NCBI GenBank assembly: GCA_001600495.1
Contig: BCKE01000017.1
Span: 126,413 to 190,412, forward strand
From: Pilasporangium apinafurcum
Taxonomy: Eukaryota > Oomycota > Peronosporomycetes > Pythiales > Pythiaceae
Reading direction: 5' to 3'
DNA length: 64,000 bases
Position numbers and translations under genes: made by a program. Of the stretch, positions 10,143 to 21,534 are shown piece after piece. The notes below the pieces were generated by a model, which saw nothing but the letters and a program-made list of their open reading frames with translations, was not told the origin of the DNA and ran no database searches. Position 1 is the stretch's first letter. Each line of letters begins with the position of its first letter.

Positions 10143-12930
10143 CTATTTGGCGTAGATCACTGTATCGCGCTTAGACTTGGCAATCACATTACCCTTTTCA
10201 TCACGTGCTCCAGGTGCTGCTTTTGCTGATGGATGGTTTGCAAGTTCCTGAGGCACAGGCATTCCCGTTGAGTTCAAGTACTGCTTCAAGTCGTACATCA
10301 CTTCTTCATCATCATCCGTCAAGAAGGAAATTGCAACACCTTCCTTGCCTGCACGACCCGTACGACCGATACGATGCGAATAACTTTGAATCTTCGAAGG
10401 CAAATCGTAATTCACCACATGAGTGACATCTGGAATATCCAAACCACGCCCAGCGACGTCAGTAGCCACTAACACGTCGCAGAATCCCTCGCGGAATCCT
10501 TTCAAGCTCTCTTCACGCTGATCCTGCGATTTACCACCGTGAAGAATCGTCGCTCGGAACCCTTCGTTTGTAATGAATTTCGCGACAACGTCACACTCTT
10601 TCTTCACGTTCACGAACACAATCACCTTCTTGCCATCCACAGACTTCTCCTTCCTTGATTTGGGCTGTCCGCTTAGAATCTCACGTAAGACATCAATCAA
10701 TTTGTTTTTCTTCTTGGCTGGATTCATGAACATGACACGCTGGTCAATACGCTTGTTCTTGCCCGAGTCTTCATCACCAATCTTGACAATAGCAGGATGG
10801 CGCAGGAACGTTTTTGCAAGCCGTTCGACTTCTGGAGGCATTGTGGCGCTAAACATGGTCGTCACACGGAAACGATGGTCTTTTCCTGATACCGCCAACG
10901 AAATTTGCTGTTCCATTTCTTCTTCATTCTCAGATTTCAGCAACGAGCCCATGTTCTCCAAGACAGTAACGACCTGCGGTTCGAAACCCATATCGATCAT
11001 TCGATCGGCTTCATCCAACACCACGTAGTTGCATTGATTTAAGACCAAATAGTGACTTTCAAGACAATCCATCAATCGACCAGGTGTACCAATAATGATA
11101 TCCACACCCTGGCGGAGCTTAAAAGCTTGCTCTTCAATGCTCTGACCACCAACAACCGACAATGTCTTGATAGGATGTTCTTTCTCGGGCATACCTACAC
11201 TGGTGTATTTGCACAATTTGATCGCTTCTTGTTCGATTTGCAATGCCAATTCACGTGTCGGTGCCATCACGAGCGCCAACGGACCTTGCTCACCAGTTCG
11301 ACTGACCATCGTCGGTGGTAAACCGTAGATATATGCAACGATTGGAATCATGAATGCCGCTGTCTTACCGGAACCTGTCTCGGCAATACCAATGATATCC
11401 CGTTTCTGTAAGCCAATGGGAATAGCCTGCATCTGAATAGGCGAAGGGCGTTCGAAGCCCATCTCTTCGATGGCTCGAAAGACCGCATCGCATAATCCCG
11501 TCGCTTCCGACCATTTTCGTAACGGATTTGGCGCTTTCCCACCTTTCAAGGTGATATCGAAATCCTCTCGGAAAATGCGCCAGTCGCGCTCCTTCATTTC
11601 TTCCAGTGGTTTTTCCGACCAGTGTGTACCCATAGACATTGCCTCCCGAGTCGCTAGCTCCTTCATCTGGTCGCGCTCACGTTCTTGCATATTGCGCATC
11701 GCACGTTCACGCTCACGTTGCCGTGCCTCAAGCTCTTCTGCCGTAAGATCGTCATTCATTTCATCGGCCAGACGATGCTCATGTTGTCTCTTCTGCGCCA
11801 GCTCATTCAAGAACGAATTGTGTTTGCGCTGCTCGCGCATGTCAACACCTGCGCGATACCCTCGGCCATACAGTAAATTGACGTCCAAGCGTTTGGCGTA
11901 GAGCGGATTGAGATCTGCCGAAGTATCCTCACTGGCTTCCCAATCAAACTGAAAGATCTTTGAAAATTTCTCACTCGCTTTCACAACTTTTTTCTTCTTC
12001 ACTTTCTTCCCGAGGTATTGGTCTTTAAGTTGCTGAAGCGCTTTTTCCGCGTTCGGGTCCATACGTTGCTGATCGGATGTCACTCCACCGGTCGAGCGAC
12101 TATCACCTGAAGATGAAGAAGCGCCGCCCCGTTTCCCTCCATTTTCACGATTCGAACCGCCGCTTGGTACATTGGACGTGTTACGTCTCTCTCGGTCATC
12201 GCGCTGACGTCTTAAAAACTCACGACGTGCTTCATCTGCTTCCTGTCGCTTCTTTTCCATCTAATTAAACATATAGGCAAGATAATTAATTAGTGCAAAT
12301 TACGTATATACGTGCATGCAATCAACTTGAACTCAATGCCTATAGCCATACCTCTTTGCGTTTCGCCTCCAACCTCTCTAATGCATCCTTCTGACGCTGT
12401 TCTTTCGATCGAAACTGGACTTTCACAACGGCTTCATTTTCCTGTTCTTTGTTGCTATCTAATTTTGCAGGAAGTCTTCGCGCCGTTGTATATGTTCCAT
12501 TCTCATTTCCCACTTTCCCATCTCCATCCGCAACTGCAGTAGAAGATGTCGATCCATCCTGTTGTGGTTTGGTCTCCACCTGCTCATTTGTTATGGCTGC
12601 AGCAGCTGCTTGGCGGCGCTCGGCCGCACGTTTCTCGGCACGCTCTTCGGCCAGTCGTGCAATCCGAGCGATGCGCTCTGCCTCTTCCTTATCCACACCG
12701 TCCATCTCCGCAGGCAGGTTCTCTAGTTCATCTCTTCCTCTGGTGGTGGATCTCGATCGAGATTTCGATCGTGATCGCGACGCTGAGCGGTGGTGATGAT
12801 GACGACGTCCACGGTGTGAGGCACCACCTTCGTCTCCAGTGCGACGTGATGTATGTCTGCTGCTGTCGCTACGACGTCTGTCTGCTGAACGTGAACGCGA
12901 ACGCGGACGTTTCCGGTGGCTTTCCCCCAT
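10143..12930 (-). CDS. DDX23: DEAD-box RNA helicase, DDX23/Prp28-like (U5 snRNP)
   Basis: Two exons, 12930-12352 and 12260-10143, joined in phase 0 to give 898 residues. The start chosen is the ATG before GESHRKRPRSRSRS; an upstream in-frame ATG at 12972 also exists. The N-terminal ~150 residues are Arg/Ser-rich, as in human DDX23, followed by charged helices and YAKRLDVNLLYGRGYRAGVD. The helicase core has the Q motif (FERPSPIQMQAIPIGLQKRD), AETGSGKTAAF, PTRELALQI, GTPGRLMDCL, VLDEADRMIDMGFEP, SAT, VFVNVKKECD and HRIGRTGRAGK. Prp28 helps exchange U1 for U6 at the 5' splice site during spliceosome activation. Length and order of parts match the family. Confidence 0.93.
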
Positions 12931-13321
12931 TTCTTCGAGTTTCTTGTAAAATGTTCCTCCAGCAACAAACAAAACTACTATAACTCATATTTAACTATGC
13001 TACAATATGCAGACTCGTGTTATACCTATCAAATAGACTATTTACCTATTTACCATAACCGCTTAACACAACGCTGAACCGAACCGGTTGGTTCACGATT
13101 CGGTTAACCGATTGATTCCTTCCTTTCATGAAAAGAAAATGTGCGCGAAAAGCTCTTTCTCTTCATTGCCGAAAGGGAAACAAGAAGGAGAAAATGAGGC
13201 GAATCTGGCGGGACTTTAATCGGAGAAAAGACACACACACACAAATAATCGACAGCAGGCAAGTGTAGCAAACACTAAACTCGAGAGCAAAGGAAGAGCA
13301 TCAGTTAGTTCGCAAATACAA
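12931..13321. other. Divergent promoter region with CGGTT/AACCG repeats
   Basis: Between the divergently transcribed DDX23-like and SH3BGR-like genes. Around 13,071-13,110 there are several CGGTT or AACCG units, including CGGTTAACCG. This is a possible regulator site, but only the repetition is seen. A CA microsatellite lies near 13,231-13,240. Confidence 0.35.
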
Positions 13322-14060
13322 ATGATTGCCCAGCACCAGGCATCGACACTGCATATCGTGAGCATGTCGTTCCAGCTCTTGAGCAAGGTGTGGACTGTAT
13401 TCCGCAATAAATTTGTCTCCAAGCGCACAATCAATGAAAGCAATGGCAGAGCTGCCGCGAATATTGGAGTATTGGATGGTCTTTCGAGCTTAAATACTAC
13501 ATCCACAGGAATGGCCAACCAAAGCAGCATCGCGCTGGTGAGAATACCGATCTTCTTGTAAACGCTCGCTTGCGTCTGTATCAATGAATAGATCTGTTTG
13601 TATGATAATGTTGTGACTGCATAGACTCGATGTGTTGTGCTGACGTCTTCGACGACACCATTTATCGTTCAAAAGGCTCAAATTCGAGATGTGAAGCAGC
13701 TCCTGGCGGCCAACGATTATTGTTTTACAGAGGTCGATTGCAGTTTAAGCACGAATACTAGCATGCGAGAGCGTTTTTTTGCTGTCAGTGGTGTTCGTGG
13801 TCAATTTCCGCAGGTTTTCTTGACCTCGGAGGACGGGAAAACCATCCACTACATTGGATCATTCGAAGAAATCGAGGTAAAACATGACAGTGAGTTGCAT
13901 TCTTGGGAAAATACTCACAATTTTTCGTTTTTTCTTAAATGGTTTTCCTGTTTAGAAACTTAATGAAATGAACGATCTACCAGCAGAATACACCAAAATG
14001 CATGGCATTGCGTCGTTGTCCATTGTATTTGCCGATGTGCCGAGAGCAGACAGAAAATGA
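13322..14060 (+). CDS. SH3BGR/glutaredoxin-like thioredoxin-fold protein
   Basis: Three exons, 13322-13537, 13625-13876 and 13956-14060, all in phase 0, giving 190 residues. The middle exon carries a thioredoxin fold of the SH3BGR type: a first strand (CVVLTSS), then AQIRDVKQLLAANDYCFTEV, then FPQVFLTSEDGKTIHYIGSF with the cis-Pro-like P before the third strand. No CxxC is present, as in SH3BGRL proteins, so redox catalysis is unlikely and a protein-binding role is inferred. The first 72 residues (or 58 from the ATG at 13364) are polar and unlike the family, so that exon is less certain. Confidence 0.68.
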
Positions 14061-14427
14061 ATTGCAACAGTCATCATCAAGCTAGCATCTTAAATGCTGT
14101 GTGATTTAAACGAAGTACCCTTGAGTAACAACTTGGCAAGTCTAGCTGAAAAGTATTTATCGTCACGCAAACAGCAATGCATTTAAGATGCACGTTTAGC
14201 TTTACCATCAATTTTGTTGTACACACTCTTTCGACATTCACCTCTGACATTCTGGCAGCATTAACAACCAGATAGAAAATTCTTTACGCCATTGCTGTTG
14301 TTCTTCTTAAGATCCTTGTAACTTTGAAAACAGAACATATCTCCCGTCGCGTATTGACTGGCGTCGATAGATGTGGATACCTTAATCCCTCGTTGATATC
14401 CAATCAATTGTTCTGCTTGTCGTACCT
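14061..14427. other. Intergenic spacer, convergent genes
   Basis: Gap between two 3' ends. AT-rich; no feature recognised. Confidence 0.45.
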
Positions 14428-16227
14428 CTATTTGTCATGAAGATGACCACAATTTTTGCATTTCTTAGAAAACGCCCTCGTGATAAACTGCTTGCACTCG
14501 CACGAATTGCAATCGTCTTTTTGTTGCCGTACTTGCGCTCCCATGGCATCAAAACGGGCAACACCCTCCATTGCTTCTGCAATGGCATCGTAGAGACACT
14601 GTGCAGCTCGCGGACGTGCTACCGACCCATTCAAAATCTCCTCTGGTGTTAATTTTTGACCGTAAAAATTGCTGTTCATCTCCGATCGGCAACGGATCAG
14701 TGCGCCGTGCAGCGAGATTCCCACAAATAATCCACGACTATGAGAATAACTAAAATTGGCGTTAAATCCTCCGCGACTCGCAGCAGCTTGAGCGTTCGCT
14801 TCTCGTCCATAGGGACCGACAGCAACACTAAGACCACCACCAACATTGACCTGGGTCCGGTGAAACACCTTGACAGCACTTTTCGAACCCATAATGATCA
14901 TAAACTCGATAATTTCACCGCCACCTTCAAGGCCGCCACCAATACCAGCCGTTCCAATGGCAGAAGGTGCTGACCATGTACCATCATCAAGTTTGGCGAT
15001 GACAATTCCCGTGCCCATCTTGGCTGTAATGAGCAAACCAGCCTTGATGACGGTTAAGAAAGCCAGACCCTGTGCTTTTTTCAGGAAACTCACGGGAATG
15101 TATCGATCGCTGTCCGCGCCAAAGCTTGGTCGAAAGAAATTCCCGATAATATCAGCAGCATTTCGGCATTCCTTTTCCAATGACCGGCTGTACGGCATGT
15201 GCAGTCGTGTCTTAGCTTCGTGTGGATTCTCTTTGTGACAATTTGCGTACTGAGTGTTGAGTCCGTCCTGGAAGTACTGCAGTACCGGTGCACAGATCGT
15301 GCACACACGCTGTGGATGTGCTGGATCGTAGTTCTTTACATCGCTAACGATTTGCTCCGGGGAAATCAGCATTTTTGCTGGCGAGCATGTGTTGCAGACG
15401 TAGGCCCCGCATTTCCGGCAGCGATGCCGACGACGTTTGAGGTCAAACACTTCACTGCAGATCGAGCAGTTTGGGTTATCAGCATAGCGATTCATGAGTG
15501 TGAGTCTTGAGGTAATTCCACTTCCTCCGCCTGTAGATGCTGAGGCTGAGCCAGTCGAATCATTGCTATCCAAGCTGTGGCGAATATCACTCGTCGAGTA
15601 TGGCCGCCGATTTCCTGACGAGCGGGTTCGCGGTGGTGGGTTCGATCCACCAGCCACTGTAAATGTCGAAGCAGACGATGGTCGGGTCGATTTGGATGAA
15701 TGATGATGATTACTGCTCGAACTCGTCTTCTCACCCGCCTTGGCGTGGACTTTGAGCAACTTCTTGCGCTTCTTTTCTTCGGGAATCAAACGCACCAATT
15801 GTGGGAGTGTGTGGTCGAGCATCAATGTGCTCCCGAAATATGTTACCAGCCGCTCGTGAAAGATCTTCGCCTTCAATTCGCCCTGACCATACTGCTTGCA
15901 ATCGATTTTAAATGCAGCAACAATCTCGTCGTTCTGGCGGTTCGCGCCACGCACTGCTGCGAGCATGCGCTTGTAGATCGCTGACGCTTCATCACCTGTA
16001 GCAGCTGGGGGTACAATAATTTTTGGCTTTGACTCTTCCATAGTAGGATTATCAATCGACGAGGAGGATTCGCGTGGCGGTTTATTGGTTTTCTTTTTCT
16101 TCTTTTTTTTCTGTGTGTTGGAGACCTCCCTATTGTACGATGTTTCTGGGACCGGCGATCCGCATTGCGGACAGAATTTTATGCCTTTTTCTGCCATGAA
16201 TCCGCATGAAACACAGGCTGGCGCCAT
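14428..16227 (-). CDS. FYVE and SYLF domain protein with terminal zinc ribbons
   Basis: Single exon, 599 residues. The N-terminal zinc ribbon is CVSCGFMAEKGIKFCPQCG. It is followed by a Lys-rich linker, a helical segment (~70-165), a Ser/Gly-rich linker and an FYVE-type finger (~250-320) with CSICSEVFDLKRRRHRCRKC and CNTC…CTIC. The basic RRRHRCRKC stretch is the PI3P-binding signature. A SYLF (DUF500) domain follows (~355-560): GLAFLTVIKAGLLITAKMGT, GTAGIGGGLEGGGEI and GGLSVAVGPYGREANA. The C-terminus is another Cys-pair ribbon (CNSCECKQF…CKNCGHLHDK). SYLF domains bind phosphoinositides and actin (SH3YL1, Ysc84). The combination suggests a PI3P-positive endosome protein linked to actin. Zinc ribbons at both ends are worth noting. 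Confidence 0.9.
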   Translation of the reverse strand: MAPACVSCGFMAEKGIKFCPQCGSPVPETSYNREVSNTQKKKKKKKTNKPPRESSSSIDNPTMEESKPKIIVPPAATGDEASAIYKRMLAAVRGANRQNDEIVAAFKIDCKQYGQGELKAKIFHERLVTYFGSTLMLDHTLPQLVRLIPEEKKRKKLLKVHAKAGEKTSSSSNHHHSSKSTRPSSASTFTVAGGSNPPPRTRSSGNRRPYSTSDIRHSLDSNDSTGSASASTGGGSGITSRLTLMNRYADNPNCSICSEVFDLKRRRHRCRKCGAYVCNTCSPAKMLISPEQIVSDVKNYDPAHPQRVCTICAPVLQYFQDGLNTQYANCHKENPHEAKTRLHMPYSRSLEKECRNAADIIGNFFRPSFGADSDRYIPVSFLKKAQGLAFLTVIKAGLLITAKMGTGIVIAKLDDGTWSAPSAIGTAGIGGGLEGGGEIIEFMIIMGSKSAVKVFHRTQVNVGGGLSVAVGPYGREANAQAAASRGGFNANFSYSHSRGLFVGISLHGALIRCRSEMNSNFYGQKLTPEEILNGSVARPRAAQCLYDAIAEAMEGVARFDAMGAQVRQQKDDCNSCECKQFITRAFSKKCKNCGHLHDK

Positions 16228-17083
16228 GATTCAACCCGTTAACCACTACAGGTGAATGAATCCAATCAAGTTCGACGGAAATGCGCTGCTTACGTTTCCT
16301 TGCTTTGCTGTTCTATCAACAGAAAAAATGCTGTTCGTGATCAGGGTTGTCTTGAATAAATATTCTATACTCAATTAAGTAATCATTACCTAACCACGGA
16401 GCGTAATCAATCACAAATATTACATTATTGATCCGGCAAAGTACGGCATATCCACAGTAAAACCCTAAATATTCGATATTTATCTGTTAACAATATTTTG
16501 ATCTATTTAAAAAGGGTATCGAAAGTATTAGGTTCTCAGCTCCGTCCCTATCCATCATATTCGACAGCCAACCAACTGTGCACTGCATCTATGTGGTGGA
16601 GGATGCAAAAGTTCTTCTCAGTAGATACCCAACTAGTATCCAAAAGCCCTAACTACATGACACTAGAAGTAGATAACATCTGTCTAACCAACCATGAGCA
16701 GCTCTTCACGTGGTCTCAGAATAAATTCTGCTAGATCAAGACATCCCCGCAACTCTGGATATGACTTACTATTGCCGTTGTTGCAAAGCATACAAAGTTA
16801 TCTGGAATAAAAGTGATTCAGTAATGATAGTAGCTAGTTGATATGAGAGAAAAGCACCTCAAGAATATTTGGTTGTTGTCTTTTTCCTATTCAACATCAG
16901 TGCTACCGACAAATGATCAATAAATCAACCTGTAACTTGCGATATTTTCAAATCACCTATACTTGGTTTTTGTATTAAAAAGTATAATGGCTCGAATTGT
17001 ATCAAAGTTACACAGGTTATTGGTCTTCAGAGGATCGAATGTCGGGTTTTTTTGGTACTGAAATCGCTTGATGATTATCCAAA
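16228..17083. other. Intergenic spacer, divergent genes
   Basis: 856 bases with no supported gene. A 78-codon open frame at 16,498-16,734 has no recognisable family and poor coding character. No repeats found elsewhere in this window were recognised here. Confidence 0.4.
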
Positions 17084-17909
17084 ATGACCAAAATGGCTGT
17101 TGGCACTGCTCTCGTGACTGGCGGCAGTCGCGGTATCGGCTTTGCGATCGCCCAGCAGTTGCGCTGCAATGGCTGGAAGGTTGCTATCACATCGCGGGAC
17201 TTATCGCGCGCCGAGCAGGCTGCTCGCTTGATCGCACCGGATGTATTGCCTGTAGCGTATGAAGCTGGCGCAGGAAGTTCGGAAGCTACACAGGTGGTGA
17301 CACAGGTTTCGAAAGAGTTTGGAGCCATTAGTGCGCTTGTAAATGCTGCTGGGATCTCCAAAGATAACTTGCTGCTAAGATTACGCGATGCTGAAATGGA
17401 GGAGTTACTGCATACGAACTTGATGGGTCCTATACAAATGTGCAAAGCTGTCGGGAAGAGCATGATGCAGCAACGCAAAGGTGAGAATCTTACTTGGAGT
17501 TTCAATGAGTAATAAATATAAGCGCACTCATAATGACGACGATGCTGTATTGGTGTGTGGTATATTAGGGAGCATCATTACCATTGGGAGTGTCGTAGGC
17601 GAAGCGGGTAATGCAGGGCAAACGGCATACAGTGCCTCAAAAGCAGGGTTGATTGGCATGACGAAGACGCTGGCAAAAGAGTTTGGTAACCGTAACATTC
17701 GAGTGAACTTGGTGGAGCCAGGTTTCATCTCCACAGACATGACTGCAGCGATGACTGATATAGCAAAAGAGCGTGTGCTATCAAATATTCCACTGGCAAG
17801 ACTGGGCCAACCTGATGAAGTGGCAAAATTTGTTGCGTTTCTTGCGAGTGACGATGCTTCTTACATCACAGGGCAATGTATTCGTATCGATGGTGGTTTG
17901 GTGATATAG
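17084..17909 (+). CDS. 3-oxoacyl-ACP reductase (FabG/CBR4-like short-chain dehydrogenase)
   Basis: Two exons, 17084-17480 and 17569-17909, give 245 residues, the usual FabG length. Classical SDR signatures are TGGSRGIGFAIAQQL (NADPH-binding loop), NAAGISKDNLLLRL, the Ser-Tyr-Lys catalytic set in SIITIGSVVG…TAYSASKAG, and the C-terminal GQCIRIDGGLVI. It reduces 3-oxoacyl-ACP in type II fatty-acid synthesis, which in eukaryotes runs in mitochondria or plastids. No targeting sequence is obvious in this model (MTKMAVGTALVTGG); a short upstream exon could supply one. The intron lies just before the catalytic Ser. Confidence 0.88.
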
Positions 17910-18148
17910 AAGGCTGGTGTCATGTAACTAGAGGGATGTCGGTATGATTTGGCAATTGTAAAGCATCAGATTTGTTGTTGATTTGCTGTGTTATACTGTT
18001 CTCTATGGCCTAAGATTTGATGTGAATTGGGATGCTGTCGGTGCTCGTTGCTGGGTTGTACTCTCAGTAAACTTCTGTCGTCCACAATGGCAGTCATAGC
18101 GAAATTAGCGTCGGATTAATTCGGTTACGCTTCAGTATAAGGAGTCCA

Positions 18149-20429
18149 TCATACCTGCGTAGATGGCTTGAATGAGAGCACTGACGGATGCGTTGCAGCC
18201 CTTCGTTGATGGGCGATCTGTGCTTCGTTGATTTCCTTGTTCAGCCACGTAATCACTAAAATGAAACAATTACAGTAGTAAACATCAACGATTACAAGAT
18301 CCATGTTTTCCCATAATGTTGATTTGATTTCTACCTTGCTGATTTGATGCCAACAGCTTGTTGCTGTCTTCGAGTTTCTGGCTGAGTTCCTTCACAGTGT
18401 CCTGATTTTTACAAGCATTAACACATACATTTTAGCATAAAGATTCACTCCAACAGACATTGCAAACTTCGACCTACTTTCAGTGTACTGATTTGTTCGT
18501 TTCGCTGGCGGATGTCGTCTTTTGCTGCTTTCAATTCTAGAGCTAGCTCTTCTCGCTGCAGCTGCTTCTCGTCCACCATCTAATAATCATTTTAAAAACA
18601 GCGTTAGGAAATATTCGCTGAGACTCGTAGAATATGACTCACCTGCTCCTGTTGTTTTATAATTTTTGCCTTCATTCGCATTTTGGATTTCAGCGCTCGA
18701 TTTTCATTTTGGATGCGTTCGATAATTTCATTGCCCTTGTAGTATCCGCATGAGTAAAAACCTTAATATGAGTTGTCCACCCATTCATATAGCGCGATAA
18801 TGCCTGCGTGATTACCTTGTTAATTTCCGATATGCTCAATTCCAGCTTTTGTTGTAGCCGTGCATGATTATCGCGGTACATCTTCAATGAGTCTTCGACT
18901 TCTTGCTTATGATTTTGTGCAGCATGAAGAAGATCGGATGTTTTGGTAATCACCTCCTCCTTGTCCAGGAGCTGTTGCTGCAGGGCAGCGACGCGCATTT
19001 CCAGCTGATTGATTTTTTTCTCCTGTTCAAACGCTCGCTGATCCAGTTCCTTGTTTTGCGTTCGCAATATTTGGATTTCTTCCGTGAGTCCATTCTTACT
19101 TTTGTCTAAATCTTTAGATTGGACTTGAAGCTGCTCGATCTGCATTTCGTTTTGATATTTCTGCTTGGTTAAGCTTTGTATTAACGCTTCATTTGTGTCG
19201 GCCGTATCTCGTAAAGCTTTCAGCTGTCCAGACACGAAGAAATTAATATCGCCAAGTTAGTCGCATAAGGGAACGCACCTTCACGACATAGATGTCACAT
19301 TCCACAAGCAACATACCTCCTCTTCGTACTTTGCGGTGAGGCTGTCAATCTTTGCATTATAGTCTTCTTCGCGTTGCCGTAACGTTGCTGATGCTTGTTC
19401 TCGCTGTAATCACCAACATCACAACTAAAATTAGATAACGCATACAAAAGTGACAACGTGAAGAACGGAAACTTGAACAAATACCTCTGTATTGATGGCA
19501 TCTGCAAACTTCATTGTTTCCTGCGCTAGCGTGAATTCCGTTTGCTGTGTCATCACTTCTAGTTGCTTCCGCAGGCGCGCCTCGCTTTGTTGCGTCTCCC
19601 GTAGATCTGCACTCGTATGCTTCAGCGTCGATCCTAATAGGCGTTTGGCTGCATTTATTTGGGCCAATCGAGCTGCCAGATATGCCTTGATGGCTGCGTC
19701 ATCTCCGGGAAAGAACTGGAGCGATAAGTGGGTCAAATGCTTGAACTGGTTGGTTTCGACGATACTGAACACGGACTCGCCTTTGTTATCGCATGTGTGC
19801 AAAACCGCTAAGTAACTGGACAGCAACAAATATATGAAGTAAAGGCGACCAAGCAACACATGAATGATACATTGAGGCGTGGACTGGTGCGCACCTCAAG
19901 GGAACCGGACCTTGTGATCGAGATTTCGACAAAATCGCCTTGTCAATCGATTCGTTCTCCTCATCTTTCGTTACCTCACTGCTGTCCTGATCGCCTTTCT
20001 CGCGCGGCGGATTGTTCTTCATACTGTCCTTTAAACAGCACTCCAAAAGTTCAATCAAATTGGTCGGAAATGTGTTGAAATCGACCAGTAGCCGTTGCTG
20101 TTGCTTTAACTCGTGGAACTCTTCTTCCGAGACGCTCCAGAGGTAAAGAAAATACGGATCCACTCCGTCGTCATCTGTAATCTCCACGCGAAACACGCGT
20201 TCTTTCTGATTCGTCGCGCTATTTTGCTGTTTCCACATTTGCATTCAAAATATACAAATATCAGTCTGTGTATGGTATGGGAAATAACACCATCAAAACA
20301 CATACTTACCCTCATGCCATTCACCAGGCGAATGGTAAGTGGTATGAGTTTCTCGTCACGGTCTGGGTACTGTACTAGTACATTCAGACGGCGGTCAAAA
20401 AGCGGCGTCTCGCGATCGAATTCTTCCAT
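18149..20429 (-). CDS. SAS6: SAS-6 centriole cartwheel protein
   Basis: Forms the ninefold cartwheel that templates centrioles and basal bodies. Nine exons: 20429-20310, 20226-19895, 19815-19485, 19403-19317, 19223-18816, 18735-18643, 18579-18478, 18401-18335 and 18255-18149; all GT-AG, 1647 nt, 548 residues. The N-terminal head has RLNVLVQYPDRDEKLIPLTI, DPYFLYLWSVSEEEFHELK, LLVDFNTFPTNLIELL and the PISA-like FKHLTHLSLQFFPGDDAAIK. A coiled coil of ~300 residues follows. The conserved end SNQQVITWLNKEINEAQ confirms the family. The start is the first in-frame ATG, 19 codons inside a longer open frame. The last exon ends at TGA 18149-18151, although GTATGA there could also act as a splice donor. 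The gene implies a flagellated life stage. Confidence 0.92.
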
Positions 20430-20769
20430 CGCGATTGGAATATCCGACTGTAGCTCTTCGCGCGCAACAAAGAACTCAAACAATTATCGAGTGACATTCG
20501 CGCAACATCTAGAAAAATTGCTTGAATACACTACCTATTCGAATAGTGGCCTTTGGGAGATGGCTACATTTGACAAAATCGCACCCATCAGCACATCATC
20601 AACCAAACCTGCGCCACAAAATCTTCTTCCTCAAGCATTACCAGCTTCCAAAGTTCACTAATACCAATCTACGATTTCTATATTATGACTATTGTGTGCT
20701 TGGCTGTCTCGTTCTTTGTAGTCAAGAGACGCTAAAGTTGCCTGTATAAGAGAGAAAAGACGCAATAAA
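20430..20769. other. Spacer upstream of SAS-6, next to decayed MHYT copy
   Basis: 340 bases. It may hold eroded 3' sequence of the MHYT pseudogene, since similarity to the last MHYT exon was looked for but is not convincing. No gene recognised. Confidence 0.35.
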
Positions 20770-21434
20770 ATACCATATACCACTCTGAAGATGATCTAAA
20801 ATACCTTAACTACTGTGAACAATGCCAAGGATAGTGCAACCATCATGTCATTGAAGTGCATATCTGCGTTCACATCACACTAATATCCCGAGATAATCCA
20901 TCCCAATCACTCCTAGCGCTATGAGCAAACTCTCAGTCGCTATTCGCCACATTCGCAAAAATAGTGTAATGATTTTGATCTTACGAAGGATTCGATTCCT
21001 GTTCATCATTTCTTCGCATGATAATTTCTCCGAGCCAGCAGCCTATAATACAGCAAACACAGATTTCGTAAGCGAAGGGATTCAACTCACTCTTGTAAGT
21101 CTATAATTGCGTTAAAGACCGGATCACAATCTCCTGTCATCGAGATTCTTCTATTACAAGGAGAAAAAAGGATCAAGTGGTGCGATTTTTAACCATATGA
21201 TGATGCTGATTACAGTATAAGTGAGTGAAAGAAGCGTATGTCCTACTTCAAAGTACATCTCCAGTATCAACTCGTCCAATAATGTAATATTCAATGCGCC
21301 TATTCATGTAAAGTGCATCCATCAGATGCCACAGCCACCAAGTAAGAATGATGAGAGCGCCAAGAGCAGCTATTTCTGTTTGGAACTAGTTTCCTGTATA
21401 CGTCACTGTCCTATCAAATGAATTATTAACCTTT
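20770..21434 (-). pseudogene. Decayed MHYT-domain gene (exons 2-4 equivalent)
   Basis: On the minus strand the second-exon region of the MHYT gene at 1128-2665 is recognisable: LLALSSFLLGGCGI, stop, WMHFT, stop, then GALNITLLDELILEMYFEVG and IAPLDPFF, matching LLALSSFALGGCGIWCTHFAGMNALELTL and IASKDPFF of the live gene. Further down, MWRIATESLLIALGVIGMDY matches LWRIVFGATFAALGVLGMHY, so the metal-ligand His has become Asp. MHFNDMMVALSLALF and, after a stop, IIFRV match the fourth exon. Several in-frame stops and frame changes make it non-functional. Similarity ends exactly where exon 2 begins, at the edge of the inserted element. Confidence 0.8.
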
Positions 21435-21435
21435 A

Positions 21436-21481
21436 TTCCCCAGGTGTTCTGTACCACGCGTGGTACAGAACACCTGGGGAA
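21436..21481. repeat. Perfect 46-bp palindrome (left element end)
   Basis: Reads identically on both strands: 23-base arms with no spacer, running TTCCCCAGGTGTTCTGTACC… to …CACCTGGGGAA, centre CG in ACGCGT. It sits 54 bases beyond the stop codon of the Fanzor-like ORF. Confidence 0.95.
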
Positions 21482-21534
21482 ACTAGTTACACTCTTCCGT
21501 TTCCGGAATCATAGCAGTGAGGTCGTTTATCACC

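Noticed and set aside
16498-16734. 78-codon frame starting MIYLKRVSKVLG, considered as a copia-type reverse transcriptase/RNase H remnant
   Set aside because: Only one short phrase is reminiscent; no catalytic motif could be found in any frame.
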